In this document: positions 38,433 through 49,967 of the stretch, piece after piece
How positions within the stretch are numbered: the first letter of the stretch is position 1
Layout: each line of letters opens with the position of its first letter
Assembly (NCBI GenBank): GCA_951802425.1
Contig: OX637805.1
Span: forward strand, 1,612,001 to 1,676,000
Length of the DNA: 64,000 bases
Reading direction: 5' to 3'
Source of the DNA: Clavaria fumosa
Taxonomy: Eukaryota > Basidiomycota > Agaricomycetes > Agaricales > Clavariaceae
The notes under the pieces: model-generated
The model's input: the letters and a program-made list of their open reading frames with translations, nothing else
Database searches by the model: none
What the model was told of the DNA's origin: nothing
Program-made: the position numbers and the translations under genes

Positions 38433-40942
38433 TGTTAGGGCCTGTCCCATCTCATAAATAACACTGAAGGTTGATTTGGTGGTGACTGATCCTGAAAACT
38501 TGCTAAGACCAGACGACTGTTGAGTACAATCAAGAATACTTGGTCCCGGAAGGTCACAGAGATGTTTAACAAAGTGTAGAATGAGGAAAAGACAAGTTTG
38601 AAAGGGGAAAACATCACTGAGAAGGTTGTGAAGTTGACAGTCAAAGTGCAGAAGGAGAAATAGATGAATTAAAGAAGAAAAGATGTTGCTGAGAAGGTCA
38701 CAAGTGGTCACAACAGTGTCGAGAAGTAGGTCAGTGAAGGCAATGACTTTGCTGACCAACAGGAGAACCTGTGGGGTTCCAGAAGTCAGTACCAAGATGA
38801 TATAGAGAGAATACTTAAGTGTGCAAGTTTGTATGAGTGCAGAGAATGAGTTAGAATGAAGCAGGATGTGTCTTGGTGCTGTTGAGGTCACCAAGTGAGA
38901 CAAGACCTATCAATCGTGGTGGTTCCAAGCTCAAAGGGCATACTAGCCTCAAGCTTAAACCAAAGTGCATCAATATCAAGTCTACAGTATCATAAGTACA
39001 TGCAAGACTTATATACATATGTACAGAGAGTGTAACTATTTAGGAAAAGTACAGAGGTCTCCAGGTGACGGAACTATAGTAGTTTGGGGTATGTTTAGTT
39101 GTATAGTAACTATGTGCATGTTCTACTAAGGTTGTGAGGGGTTAGGAATGCATAGGTAAGGTCATGAAGATGACCAGTCATGGGTTGCAACCTAGTTAAA
39201 TAAGCATATACATAACTATAACTACGGGGAGATCTTCAGATCATAACTAACATAGTTATAGGCTACTGGGGACAAGAAGGAGGGCATAATTTGAAAGGAA
39301 TACACAGCTGACCATTGGTGGCGCATTTGAGTGTTAAGGTCATGAGGTCATAGGAGTGGTCACATGGGTGACCTAGGGTGGAGGGTCATGTGAGTAATGC
39401 TGGTAGTGCTGGTGGTGTCATAGCACCTGTAAGGGTCTACCCTAGGGGTGAAGGGACTTCCCTGGATGCTTAGCTAATCAGCCACACTTATCCTACTACT
39501 GTCACTATGACTGCATAACTACTGCTATAAACAGGGTTCTGACGCACTTGTGACTGAGGATATCTGGTCTCACTCCAACCAAAGCTTTACACCTTTTTGC
39601 ATTACCTCGCCTCCCATTAACTTGGGCAGGCATTGTAGCAGTGCTACGCACTGTTTGCGTTTTTTCTCGACGACCACCTATCGGATTCACTCGATTCGAC
39701 CGCCGATCGATTCGCCTCAAGAACCGCGTTCGAACGAGCTCTAATACGTGGGTGTTGGTGGAGCGGTTGGGGAGAAACACGGACACAGTTCTGGAAACAA
39801 GATCCGGCGATATCTTCACATCGAGCGGACGAAATCGCACGCGGGTAGGCTCTTTCGAAAGGCCGCCTCAACCGCGTTCAGACGATACCCTTCGCGCGCC
39901 AATCCGTCCAGCCGTTATGGCGCATCGCCGCCTTCTCCGATCTGCTCCCCCTTCCCCCCACCTTTTCGGCATCTCCATCAATTCCTGGCTGATCCCTTTC
40001 GATTTGGGATCAATTATGGGCTCCTTTTGACGCGCTTTCACATGGTCCAAAGCGCTTCCGATGTGCTTTCATGTGGTCCAAAGCACTTCCAACGAGCTTT
40101 CGTCATTATTGAGATATCGCGAACTTCGCACCGGCACCGCTGCTCCCTGAGGTCCGCAGCAGTTGGTTACTGCCACAGGCTTTACAGCCTTGCTAAGGTC
40201 TACCAACCTCACCCCATCTTCTGGCAGGTCCGCCATCACCTGCTGCACCCTTCCCTACTCCCCATGATACCCATGCCCCATACAGAAATAACCCCTATGC
40301 GCCTCAACACGGGAAGGACCCGTGGCTGACAAGGCCTTGGCTGAGTGATTGGATGGGCCCATGGCTCCTTGGTGGAGTTGCAGGGCACCCCTATGCCTTT
40401 CCTTTTCTATTTTTTGTTGTTTTGAAACCTGAGCAGGTTCCAGTGGGGGGGGGGTGTAAGGGTCCACCCTAGGGGTGAAGGGACTTCCCTGGATGCTTAG
40501 CTAATCAGCCACACTTATCCTACTACTGTCACTATGACTGCATAACTGCTATAAACAGGGTTCTAACGCACTTGTGACTGAGGATATCTGGTCTCACTCC
40601 AATCAAAGCTTTACAGTGCCAGTGGTGCTGGTAGTGCTGGTGGTATCAGTAGTGCTGGTGATGGTGCATGACAAGTCACATGCTGGATGAAGAGATTGCA
40701 CAACTGCATGTTGCGCATCAACATGAAGAATTTGGCAGGGGATATGTGTAGGGTGAGCTTGTGAGGAGTTGTGTGAGTGTGGTATTGTGGTCACAAGTAT
40801 GGTGGGATGTTGTGGGCAGTCAGGGAAGGTTTCAGGAAGTGATGGTAACTGTCAGAGGCATGTGGGTTACTGAGGGGTGTTGGGAGGCTTGTAGGTGCTG
40901 ATATGGTCGAATTGGGGAGGGAAAAATGGGTTGATCCTGACA
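38433..40942 (+). mobile_element. Solo LTR A, CpG-decayed, with a nested element
   Basis: Begins TGTTAGGGC and ends CCTGACA, and is flanked by a perfect 5-bp target duplication CACAC (38428-38432 and 40943-40947). It is homologous along most of its length to LTR B at 51723-53194, but nearly every CpG of B is TpG or CpA here. A 1.2-kb element is inserted at 39428-40615. Confidence 0.75.
39428..40615 (+). mobile_element. Miniature LTR element (TRIM-like) nested in solo LTR A
   Basis: Two direct repeats, 39428-39591 and 40455-40615, start TGTAAGGGTC and end AAGCTTTACA. They differ by a 3-base indel and a few substitutions. A G-rich polypurine tract (a long G run) lies directly before the second repeat, as expected for plus-strand priming. 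The internal part of about 860 bases has no gag or pol and keeps many CpGs. Flanks GCACC and GTGCC may be a decayed target duplication. Confidence 0.7.
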
Positions 40943-40947
40943 CACAC

Positions 40948-41178
40948 CTTTATGTGCAATGACACAGTCCCCTGCTCCACCCCAAATGGCCTGCATGCAT
41001 TAAGACAAGCACCTTGCACTGCACAATAATAATATTCTTAAACTTATGTGTAGTAACATGTTTATGCCTTGATATGGCCCTTGACATATGCCTATGTACC
41101 AATAGCCATGAAAACCATTGATGTCTGATTTGGTATCTAAAGTAAAAACACAAGAAATCTATACTCAGAGTAAGATGA
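40948..41178. other. CpG-poor spacer
   Basis: Lies between solo LTR A and solo LTR C. Nothing recognised. Confidence 0.45.
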
Positions 41179-41468
41179 TATCAGACTGGGTCTCACACAA
41201 CTTAAGTGTAAGGTCATGATGACAATACTAAGATAAGGGGAAAAGGGTACAAGAATGGAAAAGACATAGTATATATAGTGAACGCTTCGGCATTTGCCGG
41301 CGTTCCCATGCTCGGACCTCTCAGATCACGTGATGCGCCCAGGCCCAGGTCATGTGATCTTACGATTATGTAATCTGACCACAGCCACAGGTCATGTGAC
41401 CTTCCAACAACCCTCCCCAGTTTCTCCACAACTGCACTTTGGGATGGCTTACATAAGCAATCCTAACA
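41179..41468 (-). mobile_element. Solo LTR C of the self-priming gypsy family, young
   Basis: Reverse-strand copy of the 290-bp LTR seen at 55274-55563, nearly identical to it. Flanked by a perfect 5-bp duplication GATGA (41174-41178 and 41469-41473). It keeps its CpGs although the DNA around it has almost none, so it arrived late. Confidence 0.85.
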
Positions 41469-42138
41469 GATGAGGCTCTAGAGCAAGAACTAAGAACTGC
41501 ACAAAGACACAGTTGATGCTGTTTGATTCCTATGTAGCCCTGTGGTCAGTCATTGGGATGTAGTCAGCAGATCTATTGGTGACCAGGATGTCTCCATCTG
41601 TGAAGCCAATTCTTGATGCAATTACATGGCCAATGATGTTTCCCCCCATGTTGCTCTTGCCCTGTGCTCTACTTGTTCAGTCATGACATCACATTCTGTT
41701 GGTTTTCAAAGACCACAGATCAATGCCATCAGTATTTCACAGAAAGTTGATGTATCTGAGGTGAGACATAGTGCAATCTGTGGCCTGTTCAGCTGACTGT
41801 TATGGATCTGGTACTGGATGCAAATGGAAATGAGTCACTGAGAGTCAGGATGACTCAGACCAGTCCTCAATTTCTTATGCAACTGGTCTACAGGACTAGT
41901 AGATTCTTCAGTTCCATACCTTCCTGCTAACAGTACTGAAACCAACACTGCTAGCAAGGCATTGCTTTGGGCAGATATTATTAACCTAAGTCACAACATC
42001 CCATGGGCTTAGCCATTGACCCCCATGGTCTGCCTCAACCTGGTATCACTCCACAGGTTGATACTATGGCTCAATGACTGACCACTCCATAGGTATGTAC
42101 ACTTAAGCCAAATCAATATAGATAGGTCAATAATGGAT

Positions 42139-42254
42139 TAGTGAATAACTAGCTAGCCAGTGATGGGAGAATTAAGCTGAGTTCATGAGACTCTCCTGGT
42201 TCTGTAGACCATTCTAGCTCTATAAACCTTCAATACTTGGCTAGTTATTCACTA
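42139..42254. repeat. 116-bp segment with perfect 15-bp inverted ends
   Basis: TAGTGAATAACTAGC at 42139-42153 is the exact reverse complement of 42240-42254. Size and ends resemble a MITE, but no target duplication is clear. Confidence 0.45.
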
Positions 42255-42380
42255 CTTACTCTGATGAATACACTGGTACATTGTACAGTAGAACACCTTG
42301 TACCCTATCCCAAAAGATTCATAACTCGCTCAATACTTACTGTGCTGGGGGGAGCCAGCACAGGGTGACTCATCCGAAGC

Positions 42381-42402
42381 CTGGGTACCTTTGGGTACCC
42401 AG
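42381..42402. repeat. Perfect 9-bp hairpin
   Basis: CTGGGTACC and GGTACCCAG pair across a 4-nt loop. No function assigned. Confidence 0.4.
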
Positions 42403-43586
42403 ATCACTTGACCAGACTAAGTCCTTAGTCAGCAGATACTACATTTAGCTTAACTGGACCCTGTCCTTATTTTAGCTAAATATGTCCTTAGCTCCATGGG
42501 GAGCTAGACTCAGGCTTAGTCCTCTTAGAGGATGATGCAATCAATGTATGGGTATGTAATGATGCCTGGAATGCAAAGTTCAGTTGGCTACTTATACTCA
42601 AATTCACATATCTACTACATTTGGAAGAATCCAACATGGCTCCTTAACTAGTAATTCTAACATACCATTTAAGGACTCTAAATTAAGGAGAATTCAGTGG
42701 CTTTACATATCAGGTAAAATCATAATTTTATCTTATCTCCTCACTGAGATATTTCATCTCAAACATTCTGGCTTTTCTAAAAATAATCATACTGACTCAT
42801 ACTGACTAGTCTCTAGGGGTTCAAATGTCAGGAATTGTGGGGAAGGACACCATGATTCCCTCTGATCACTTCTGTGACATTCTGCAATGTTCCCAGCCTT
42901 GATTGTGTTGTTTTCTTGTCTATACCTCCTCTGCTTCCTCTTATCTCCCCCAGACTAGTCATAATTAAGTGCACTAGCCCTGTGTTTCAACTGTACTCTA
43001 TGCCAGATATACACTAGTAACACCCTAATATAAAGGGAGACAAGGGGAGGGCCAAGGGACTGTGTGCAAAGGTTGTGGGCATGCAGTCCACTTGTGAGGA
43101 TGAGCATTCCCAGTTTGGCAATGCAGCAGCATCAGCCATCAGTGCCAATCACTGCCCCTACCTTTGTGAGAATGAGCTGACCTGTTGGTCCTTGACTGCC
43201 TGATCAAGGTCCGATCATGATTAGGGCCACCCCACAATGTCAGAGTGGTGCCAGGCTTGCACCAGCAAGTTCACAACCTTGTATCTCAGCCACAAATGCC
43301 CCACTCCTCTTGTAAACTCATGGGTATGACTTTATAGACCTTCCTGACATTTCTGTCTGTTCACCTTTCCCATTTAGAGCCTCCCTTTGGCACTATTTTA
43401 GTAATACTAGGATGTAGCTTAAACAGTAGTAGAACCAGCTTGAGGGAGTAAATAACAGTTATTTCCCTTTGCCTTTATGTATAAAGCAGTGGGAATTCAA
43501 TGGTAAAGACCATTTGTTTGTGCAGTTCTTTGTTCCTACTGTAGAGCCATTTCTTTCCCTCCTAGTACCACTTTCCTTAGCTTAAA

Positions 43587-45090
43587 TCATACTGGGAGTA
43601 AGTTTGCATGGGTAATTGTACAGAGTAGGTAAAGGACATAGAGAGAGCATGTATTAAAGGGACACATGTTAGCTGAATTGCTTTCCCAAGGGGCTAGGTG
43701 CTGTGGATCATCAAGTACCCTAACACTGACTCTACTGTTTAGTATTCCCCATTTGTAAATGTGATGGCTGTCTGTGTGAACTCCCAGTTCCTCAAATATG
43801 TTGTAATCCTGGTCCTGGTAGGGGAGTTTGACTTGAGGGAGGAGTTTGGTTTTTGTCTCAGATATCATGAAGGTGAGCGGCCTGTGTGCAGTGATCACTG
43901 CATTCACATGGGAAATTTTTATGTTGTGGACCAAACCATTTGCATTCAGAGCAAAAATGGAGAAAGCATTACTCATATGAAAACTGGGCATTGCAGCTAC
44001 TGTTGTGATAAGCATTAGGAAAGGTAGCAACCAGAGCATGGGAAACAATATAAGTGAATGACTCAGAATGGGTTTGTAAGAGTAGGGACAATCACAGGGG
44101 GGCAGGGTGTGGCTAACACAGAGTGTGAGGGGGTCATAATAGTCATATGGGGAGTCATGGATGTTGTGAGTGTTGTAACTATTGTAGGTTCTGTGTGTAA
44201 ACATGAGGCTGTGAGGGAAAATGGATTGGGGGCTGCAGTTCTCACTGGGAACAGGTAACAAGTGTCACAGCCTTTGGTTAGTCTAGTGTTATGATAGAGT
44301 TTGGGACTTACAAGTTCAATATCCACTACCTCCATTGCTGTTGTGGTGTTGTTTGTCTTGGTTGGGCCTGTCCCTTTGTCATCAGAGACTTTCCATTTTT
44401 TGCTGGGCACCAGCCATGTGTTTCCAGGGAGGGTTGTGCTTGAGAGTATGTCAGAGCACCAGTTCACAACTTGGGGTGGGTGGATGTTGTTTGAGTGAAC
44501 ATAGGGAGTGGTTGGGTGAGGGTTGGGTGTGTGGTTTACAGTGTTCTAGATGTGGGTGTAGGGCCAGTGATAGGGGCTGTGATAGGAGGAGGAGGGGCAG
44601 GGGCAATCATTGGCTGGCCCAGGAATGAGCTTGCCACTGTCCTTCATTCATCCAGGAGTTGTTTCTTTTGGAGCACAGGGGCTTTGAGTTCATCCTCAGC
44701 CTGTTGGCTTTCAAGCTGGTTGTTGCTAAAATGGATTCTATTGCAATGGTATCTAATTTCATCATCAATGTTGGCAATCAGGGTCTGATAATAGTTCTCA
44801 ATTTGCATCTGTTTGAGCCCTACTGCATTTGTTTGAACCTGGTCAATGAGCAGCTGGATTCCCTGTCCCATTTGGAGTATGCTCTGGGTGACAGCCTGGA
44901 CTTGGTTGTTTGTTGCTGTGAGTGAGTCTTTTGTGGAGATCTTGAGTGCATCCATTCATTTGTTGATGTTAGTCTCAGTGATCTTGATTTGCTGTAGCAG
45001 CTGGGTGGTGCTGGCTTCAATCTTGGTACAATGTTCCTCTTGCAAAAGGTGTGGTATTGTGTTTGAACAAAAGTGCAGGGACTGAGAGGT
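43587..45090 (-). mobile_element. Decayed LINE (non-LTR) fragment with AP-endonuclease start
   Basis: On the minus strand, 44261-43587 contains IFALNANGLVHNIKISHVNA, then MISETKTK and a DSHHIYKWGI segment. This is the N-terminal pattern of apurinic-endonuclease domains of fungal LINEs. Upstream on the same strand, 44955-44644 is a Gln-rich coiled-coil-like piece (LQMGQGIQLLIDQVQTNAVG), a plausible ORF1/gag-like relic. The endonuclease is cut off; no reverse transcriptase follows. Frames change and CpG is nearly absent. Confidence 0.5.
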
Positions 45091-46270
45091 TGTTGAGTTT
45101 GGAGTTTGCAAAGTATTTACTGAATCAATTGGCTGATTCCAGGATGAGTTTCATTGAGCACCAGTCCTGCAAGGAGAAGATGTATGCATCTGGGTGTCCA
45201 GTGAGGATGCAGTAGTCATGGAAGAGTGATTGTTCTCATCAAGGAACATTTCAGAGATCCATTCAGTGAGGTTCTTGGCTAGGCTGCAGTGAGTCCAGTT
45301 GCAATGATGTCCCAGCAGGGGACCAGCTTCTCTGGAGCCCTCTGTTCAGCATGTCAGATTTTTGTGGTATACACTTGAGCATGAACAATCCACCTTGTCC
45401 ATTTGACCATGCCAGCTTCAGACACAGTCAAATTTTCCTGTGACTTGTCCATCATGCAGAAGGAATTCCCCTGTGCAATGTGGGTCTTTCTCATCAGGAT
45501 CTCTTATTTTGGGGGTGACACACCCAGCATAGTTCAGGTCAATTTAGCCTGTTGGAAGTTAGTATGGAGGTGGAAATAGTTTAAGATGACTCACAGTAGC
45601 TCTCTCACTGAGAGACTTGGGGAGGTAATGAATGAGGTTAATACTGTCCTGGCTATAGGCCATGCAGCAAAGATCATTATCCCAGAGAACCTTGAAAGGT
45701 GGATTTGTCTGCTGCAAGCCATGAGCTGCATGCCAGAAATTGAAAAATGTAAAAGTGACTGCAATAAATTAATGGGAAAGTGGGCCTTGTCAGTAACTTG
45801 AGAATGTACTGGCATTTATTTTGGCTTCTTCAGCTGCTTTCTCCATCAATCTACTAAGATTGGTGAGAAGCTTTTTGTGCTGGGCCAGTGGCCCACAATT
45901 GCAGCTGTTATAGTGCATGGGTAAGTGCCCAAAATGATGAGAATTATGCTTACAGCCTTTGCCATTTGATGCCTCTGCTCTCTGGGTCTGAGCCAAAGTG
46001 TCACAAGATATAGTTAAATAAGTGCCTACTCATCTGAGTTGGAAAGGTCCCCCCGCCCCAGGAGATCCTCCTCAACCTGATGGTAAATAACAGCAGGTAT
46101 GGGCTTCATTGGGCTGAAACTCCTGTTAGAGCAGTAGAGAGGATAATAGAAGATGTCTCACATTTCTGAAGTTTTGTCAGCAACAATCCTCTCAGGCATT
46201 TGAAGGTAGCATGCAGTGATTTTGTTGGCAAGTTTAGTGGCTTCCTTCCTGGCATTGGGTTGCAGCTGGA
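45091..46270. other. Decayed, CpG-poor DNA next to the LINE fragment
   Basis: Minus strand 45996-45790 is open and has a Cys/His-rich start that might belong to the LINE ORF1. Not certain. No intact gene. Confidence 0.35.
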
Positions 46271-46570
46271 CACCAGCTAGGTCTGGAAAGTGAATCCAAC
46301 AGTGGCAGTCCAATCTTCATTGCTACAGCAATGTTCACCCTCTCCTTCCTATGTCTACTACTAAGTAAGGACATTTTCTTCTTAGTCACAGCCTTTATAC
46401 CTACAGTCCTTAGGCACCTTCTAACAGTTCATGCAGAAATAGGCTGATTAGTAATACTGCTAAGGGTCCTGGCAATCTGCACAGCATTTTTTACCTTGCC
46501 AGAGCTGATCAAGCATACTGCAACATGATGGGAATCTTTACGATAATTCCCTTTGTAAATATCTCAGCCA
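46270..46570 (-). mobile_element. Tc1/mariner transposase remnant
   Basis: Read on the minus strand, this stretch gives a helix-turn-helix-like series: ITNQPIS, a stop, TVRRCLRTVGIKAVTKKK, then LSSRHRKERVN. That matches the N-terminal DNA-binding half of Tc1-like transposases. The catalytic DDE part is missing. Confidence 0.55.
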
Positions 46571-47965
46571 GTTTCTATTGGTTTCCATGAAACTTTGTAG
46601 ACATGTAGACAATAAATGTAGGCATACACCTATATGCTACATGGTACAATAGAACAGTATCATAGGTGGATATAATGATTTGACTATAAGGATGCCACAT
46701 GCAATGTCTCCACTTGAGGGGCATACATACTGAAATCCTAAAAGTATTAACATGACTTTCAATACATCCTTCATATGCCCTTGCAATTATGCAATGAGAT
46801 GTGCATAGCTTTGTGTAATATTGGCATATTCATAATATGAGTGTGGGGATTGTTTGGTCAATGAGACTTGTCAGAGATTACCTAGAACTACAAAACCACT
46901 GTCACACTAGAAGCAAGTTAGTGAACAGAAGAAGACAAAGAGAAGGTCACTTGCTCATCTGATGGACAGTGCATACAGGCAATGCCCTACGTTTGCTAGG
47001 ATCCTCCCCATCCACCCCAATCTCCACCAGCTGGGTCCCATCAGCCATCCTACTGTTTTAACAACAGTCCCATACAGGATGCCTTGATGTCCAAACATCC
47101 ATACTCTAGTTCCATTAGGGAAGTGGTTGGGGGAGTCCATGAGTATAGTGATTAGTTGAGAGAGAATGGCAGTTAGAATGAGATAGAAGAAAAATGAGAG
47201 AGCAAATACCACACCTGCATTGTTCAGAGTGTCATGTGATGAGCATGTGACAACAATGGATGCACCTGTGCCACACCTGTGCCACACCAGCCTCAGGAAA
47301 GGTCAAGGCATTTGCTGCACACTGCTTGCTCACAGGAATTGCAGTCCAAGAGATGTCCACCATTGCTACAACTGCAGCACCACTGCAAGAAGTCAGTACT
47401 ATATTGGATGGAGTTAAGTAATCTTACTTCATCATTTGGGGCTCTGTCACCCCCCAGAACACATTTATTTTCCACCACCACCACTACTCTCTATCACCCA
47501 CTCAGATCACCTAAAACACTAGTATGATTTGATTCTACACTGTTAGAGATTCTCTAATATGTTTTTCCAACCAGAATGTTCTTCTTCACCATCATCAACA
47601 TGGATCAGGCCTCCCTCCTGGGCCAGGACCTCCTTTCTCTTCCCTGGGGAATCACAATCCACCCCATTGACCCCATTGTCCCCTGGACAATGATAGGAGT
47701 GTGGGTAGATGGACAGGTTGTCCCAGCCACTTTTGGTCCAGTGGCTCATGTAGGACCAGAGAAATTTTCTTTATCATGACCACCCCCGGCTCCCCACTCA
47801 TGTCTTCATTATGAGAAGACCAGGGATGTACAATTTTACAGTACCTGTGTTATGTTCTCTGAGCTCTTCTACTGACTTGTAATTTCTTTCACCTCCTTGA
47901 ATTTTGTTCTATGGCAATAATGATGTTCTGATTCAGGTACAAGTCAAATGAGGGAAATGGAGTAC
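46571..47965. other. CpG-depleted DNA, no recognised gene
   Basis: Short open frames occur on both strands (46955-47287 minus, 47576-47779 plus) without known motifs. Probably old repeats. Confidence 0.4.
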
Positions 47966-48055
47966 CTCTACAGGCCTATGGAAGGTCTATCATGTTACAT
48001 AAGCCTATGGAAGGCTAAAATCATGTTACATAAGCCTATGGAAGGCTAAACTCCA
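47966..48055. repeat. Short tandem repeat, unit about 32 bp
   Basis: The phrase GCCTATGGAAGG with CATGTTACATAA between copies occurs three times in a row. Confidence 0.7.
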
Positions 48056-48174
48056 TCTCATCTCCATGACTCTATTCACATTCCTCCTCAATGTCATCAC
48101 CCATACAGGATGGGGGTGTGACAAAAACATGTGCTATATAAGGACCAACTGGCATACTCAATCTGGATTGAGTA

Positions 48175-48250
48175 TTGTGGCCTTTTGGCTGAGTGGTCTT
48201 AAGCACCAGTAGTTGGCCTGGTGTGACTGTCCTCACACTCCAACCACATA
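48175..48250 (+). repeat. tRNA-like (class II) decayed fragment, possible SINE head
   Basis: TTTTGGCTGAGTGGTCTTAAG then CACCAG matches the A-box half of Leu/Ser tRNAs after C-to-T changes at two CpGs. A convincing B-box and acceptor stem are missing, so it is not a working tRNA. Confidence 0.4.
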
Positions 48251-48448
48251 AGAGCAATCCTGCTGGGAGGGTCTGGCTCTCAACAATGAATGGGATGGAA
48301 TACAAGGCCACTCACAATGGCCTAATGTCCAAGTGGCATGTGATGCACAGTAGCTACAGGGAGTGTTCTGGGCCTCCCTGATTCTCCATCCACTTTGATC
48401 ATGACACATTGTGTCCCATGTGCACTGTCCCAATGACTATGCCATACA

Positions 48449-49378
48449 TCACTCCAAAGGTTCCAAAGAGCACATGAGATCCATTGGGGTAAGCAGCTGG
48501 GGCTTGCATAGTACTTCAACAGACTCTGTCAATTTCTGGGGTACAAGGCTTCCTAGCTGTCTAAAGACAGGATAGGATCTCTCAGAGATCTGTGTAAGCC
48601 ATTTAGCTAGGGTGTCTGGGTTTCCATTCCACTTAGGTATGTCAGAAGCTCTGAGCTTGGGGTCAAACACATAAGCATAAGGGTCTCTGATTGGTGATGG
48701 GTTCATTCCAGGGTCTGGACCAGGTGATCCTCTAGGCTCTGATGGTCCTAGTTGGCCTCTGGGGTCAGGGGGACCTCCTGGCCAACCTGGCTGTCCTGGT
48801 CTTTGCCCTGTTCTTTTTCCTGGTCCTGGATAACTTCCTGGAGGTGTTCCTCTACCAAAGGGTTGTCTGGGGGGTCCATCTGCTTCTTGTACTGGTCCTT
48901 GAAGAAGGAACCTGCCCTTGAGATTCTCCATAGTGAGTAGTCTTCTTCTTCCCTTTAGCACCAGACTCAGTCCTAGGTTGTTCTGCTCCTCTATAGGAAA
49001 TGGATAATGGGGATGGATCTTCCAAGTTTCCTCTAGTATAAGTGATAAATGGTGCAGAATGTGGATCCTTGAGTGCAGGAGTGTAGTCTGGTGATGGGTG
49101 GATTGTTTGGTTGTCTGGGGATCTTCTGTGAAACTTGATAGGTGGGAAGTTGGTGGTGGAATAGGATTATGGGTCCTCCTCTCCAAGGTAGCTCCTTCAC
49201 TAACATCCCTTTCAATGGGGAGTGCTTCAACCATCTTCTTCCACTCCTTGTGACCATCTAAGTCCTTCCTAGTCTCTTTTTTACTTCCAACCTTATCCAC
49301 CATAGCTAAGAAGCTCTCTACTTCATGATAGAAGTCACAACCTATAACCTCATAGTCATTAGCAGACCAGATCTGCAT
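48449..49378 (-). mobile_element. Ty3/gypsy gag fragment (minus strand)
   Basis: Open frame of 309 codons. A Pro/Gly/Arg-rich low-complexity part (about 48,890-48,700) leads to a capsid-like block: DPKLRASDIPKWNGNPDTLA, KWLTQISERSYPVFRQLGSL and VPQKLTESVEVL. This is the usual start of basidiomycete gypsy capsid domains. The nucleocapsid zinc knuckle and pol are absent. It belongs to a different gypsy lineage from the plus-strand elements to the right. Confidence 0.6.
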
Positions 49379-49428
49379 AGGGTTTCCCTCCTTGCTGGTC
49401 CATGTGTTCTACCATGTCATATGGTAGG

Positions 49429-49454
49429 TTTTATTTTATTTTATTTTATTTTAA
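49429..49454. repeat. (TTTTA)n microsatellite
   Basis: Five or more TTTTA units in a row. On the minus strand they read as an A-rich tail, as at the 3' end of a retroposed sequence. Confidence 0.8.
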
Positions 49455-49529
49455 AATTTTAACACAAGTTACACAAAGATACATGCTTGTCAAATCTCAA
49501 AAAATCCTTGTCTGAAGTCCTTTTGGACT

Positions 49530-49967
49530 TCAGATAACTAGAAAGCAAATTTGAAACATTATCCTAGGCAGGGGTGGCATAGGAAACTCAGAGTACACAC
49601 TGGCTTCCATAGCATCTCTCTTCACTCTTCCAAGAGCCTCTCTAATGGCCTGATACCTTGGATACTCAAAGAAGAACCCTCTCCCAGGGACCATCCATAT
49701 CTTCCTGAACAACTCTTTTACTAAACCCAACTCTTTTGAGTACTTCTTGGCAACAGTCCTGGACATCTTGTCATAGCTAACATCACTACCAAGGTACTGG
49801 CTTCTTAAGGTTGTTCTTTTATTCCTCCTAAGTATGACACTTTTCAACAGCTCCCTCCTACTAACTAGGGTTGGGAGTATTCCTGTTACACTCTGAGCAA
49901 TGGAAATATTATATCCCTTTCCATCTTCAAAGGTCCAGCTACTTCTGATAGGAAAGGTACTTGCCAC
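49530..49967 (-). CDS. Unknown open frame beside an A-rich tail
   Basis: An uninterrupted frame of 145 codons in otherwise decayed DNA, with a Lys/Arg-rich, evenly mixed composition (for example YSKELGLVKELFRKIW and YQAIREALGRVKRDAM). No family recognised. The first codon is ATG. It ends about 75 bases from the (TAAAA)n tail on the same strand, so it could be a retroposed gene copy or part of an unknown non-LTR element. Confidence 0.3.
   Translation of the reverse strand: MASTFPIRSSWTFEDGKGYNISIAQSVTGILPTLVSRRELLKSVILRRNKRTTLRSQYLGSDVSYDKMSRTVAKKYSKELGLVKELFRKIWMVPGRGFFFEYPRYQAIREALGRVKRDAMEASVYSEFPMPPLPRIMFQICFLVI

Larger units (their letters stand above)
41469..43586. other. CpG-depleted decayed sequence, no gene
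   Basis: About 2.1 kb without a recognisable gene. Notable only for two palindromes listed separately. Probably old, unrecognisable transposon DNA. Confidence 0.5.

Noticed and set aside
39641..40329. Open frames inside the miniature LTR element as gag or pol
   Set aside because: Basic, low-information sequence without zinc knuckle, protease or RT motifs.
48178..48210. U2 snRNA start (GGCCTTTTGGCT)
   Set aside because: Only about 12 bases match; the branch-site pairing region is absent. A tRNA A-box explains the segment better.
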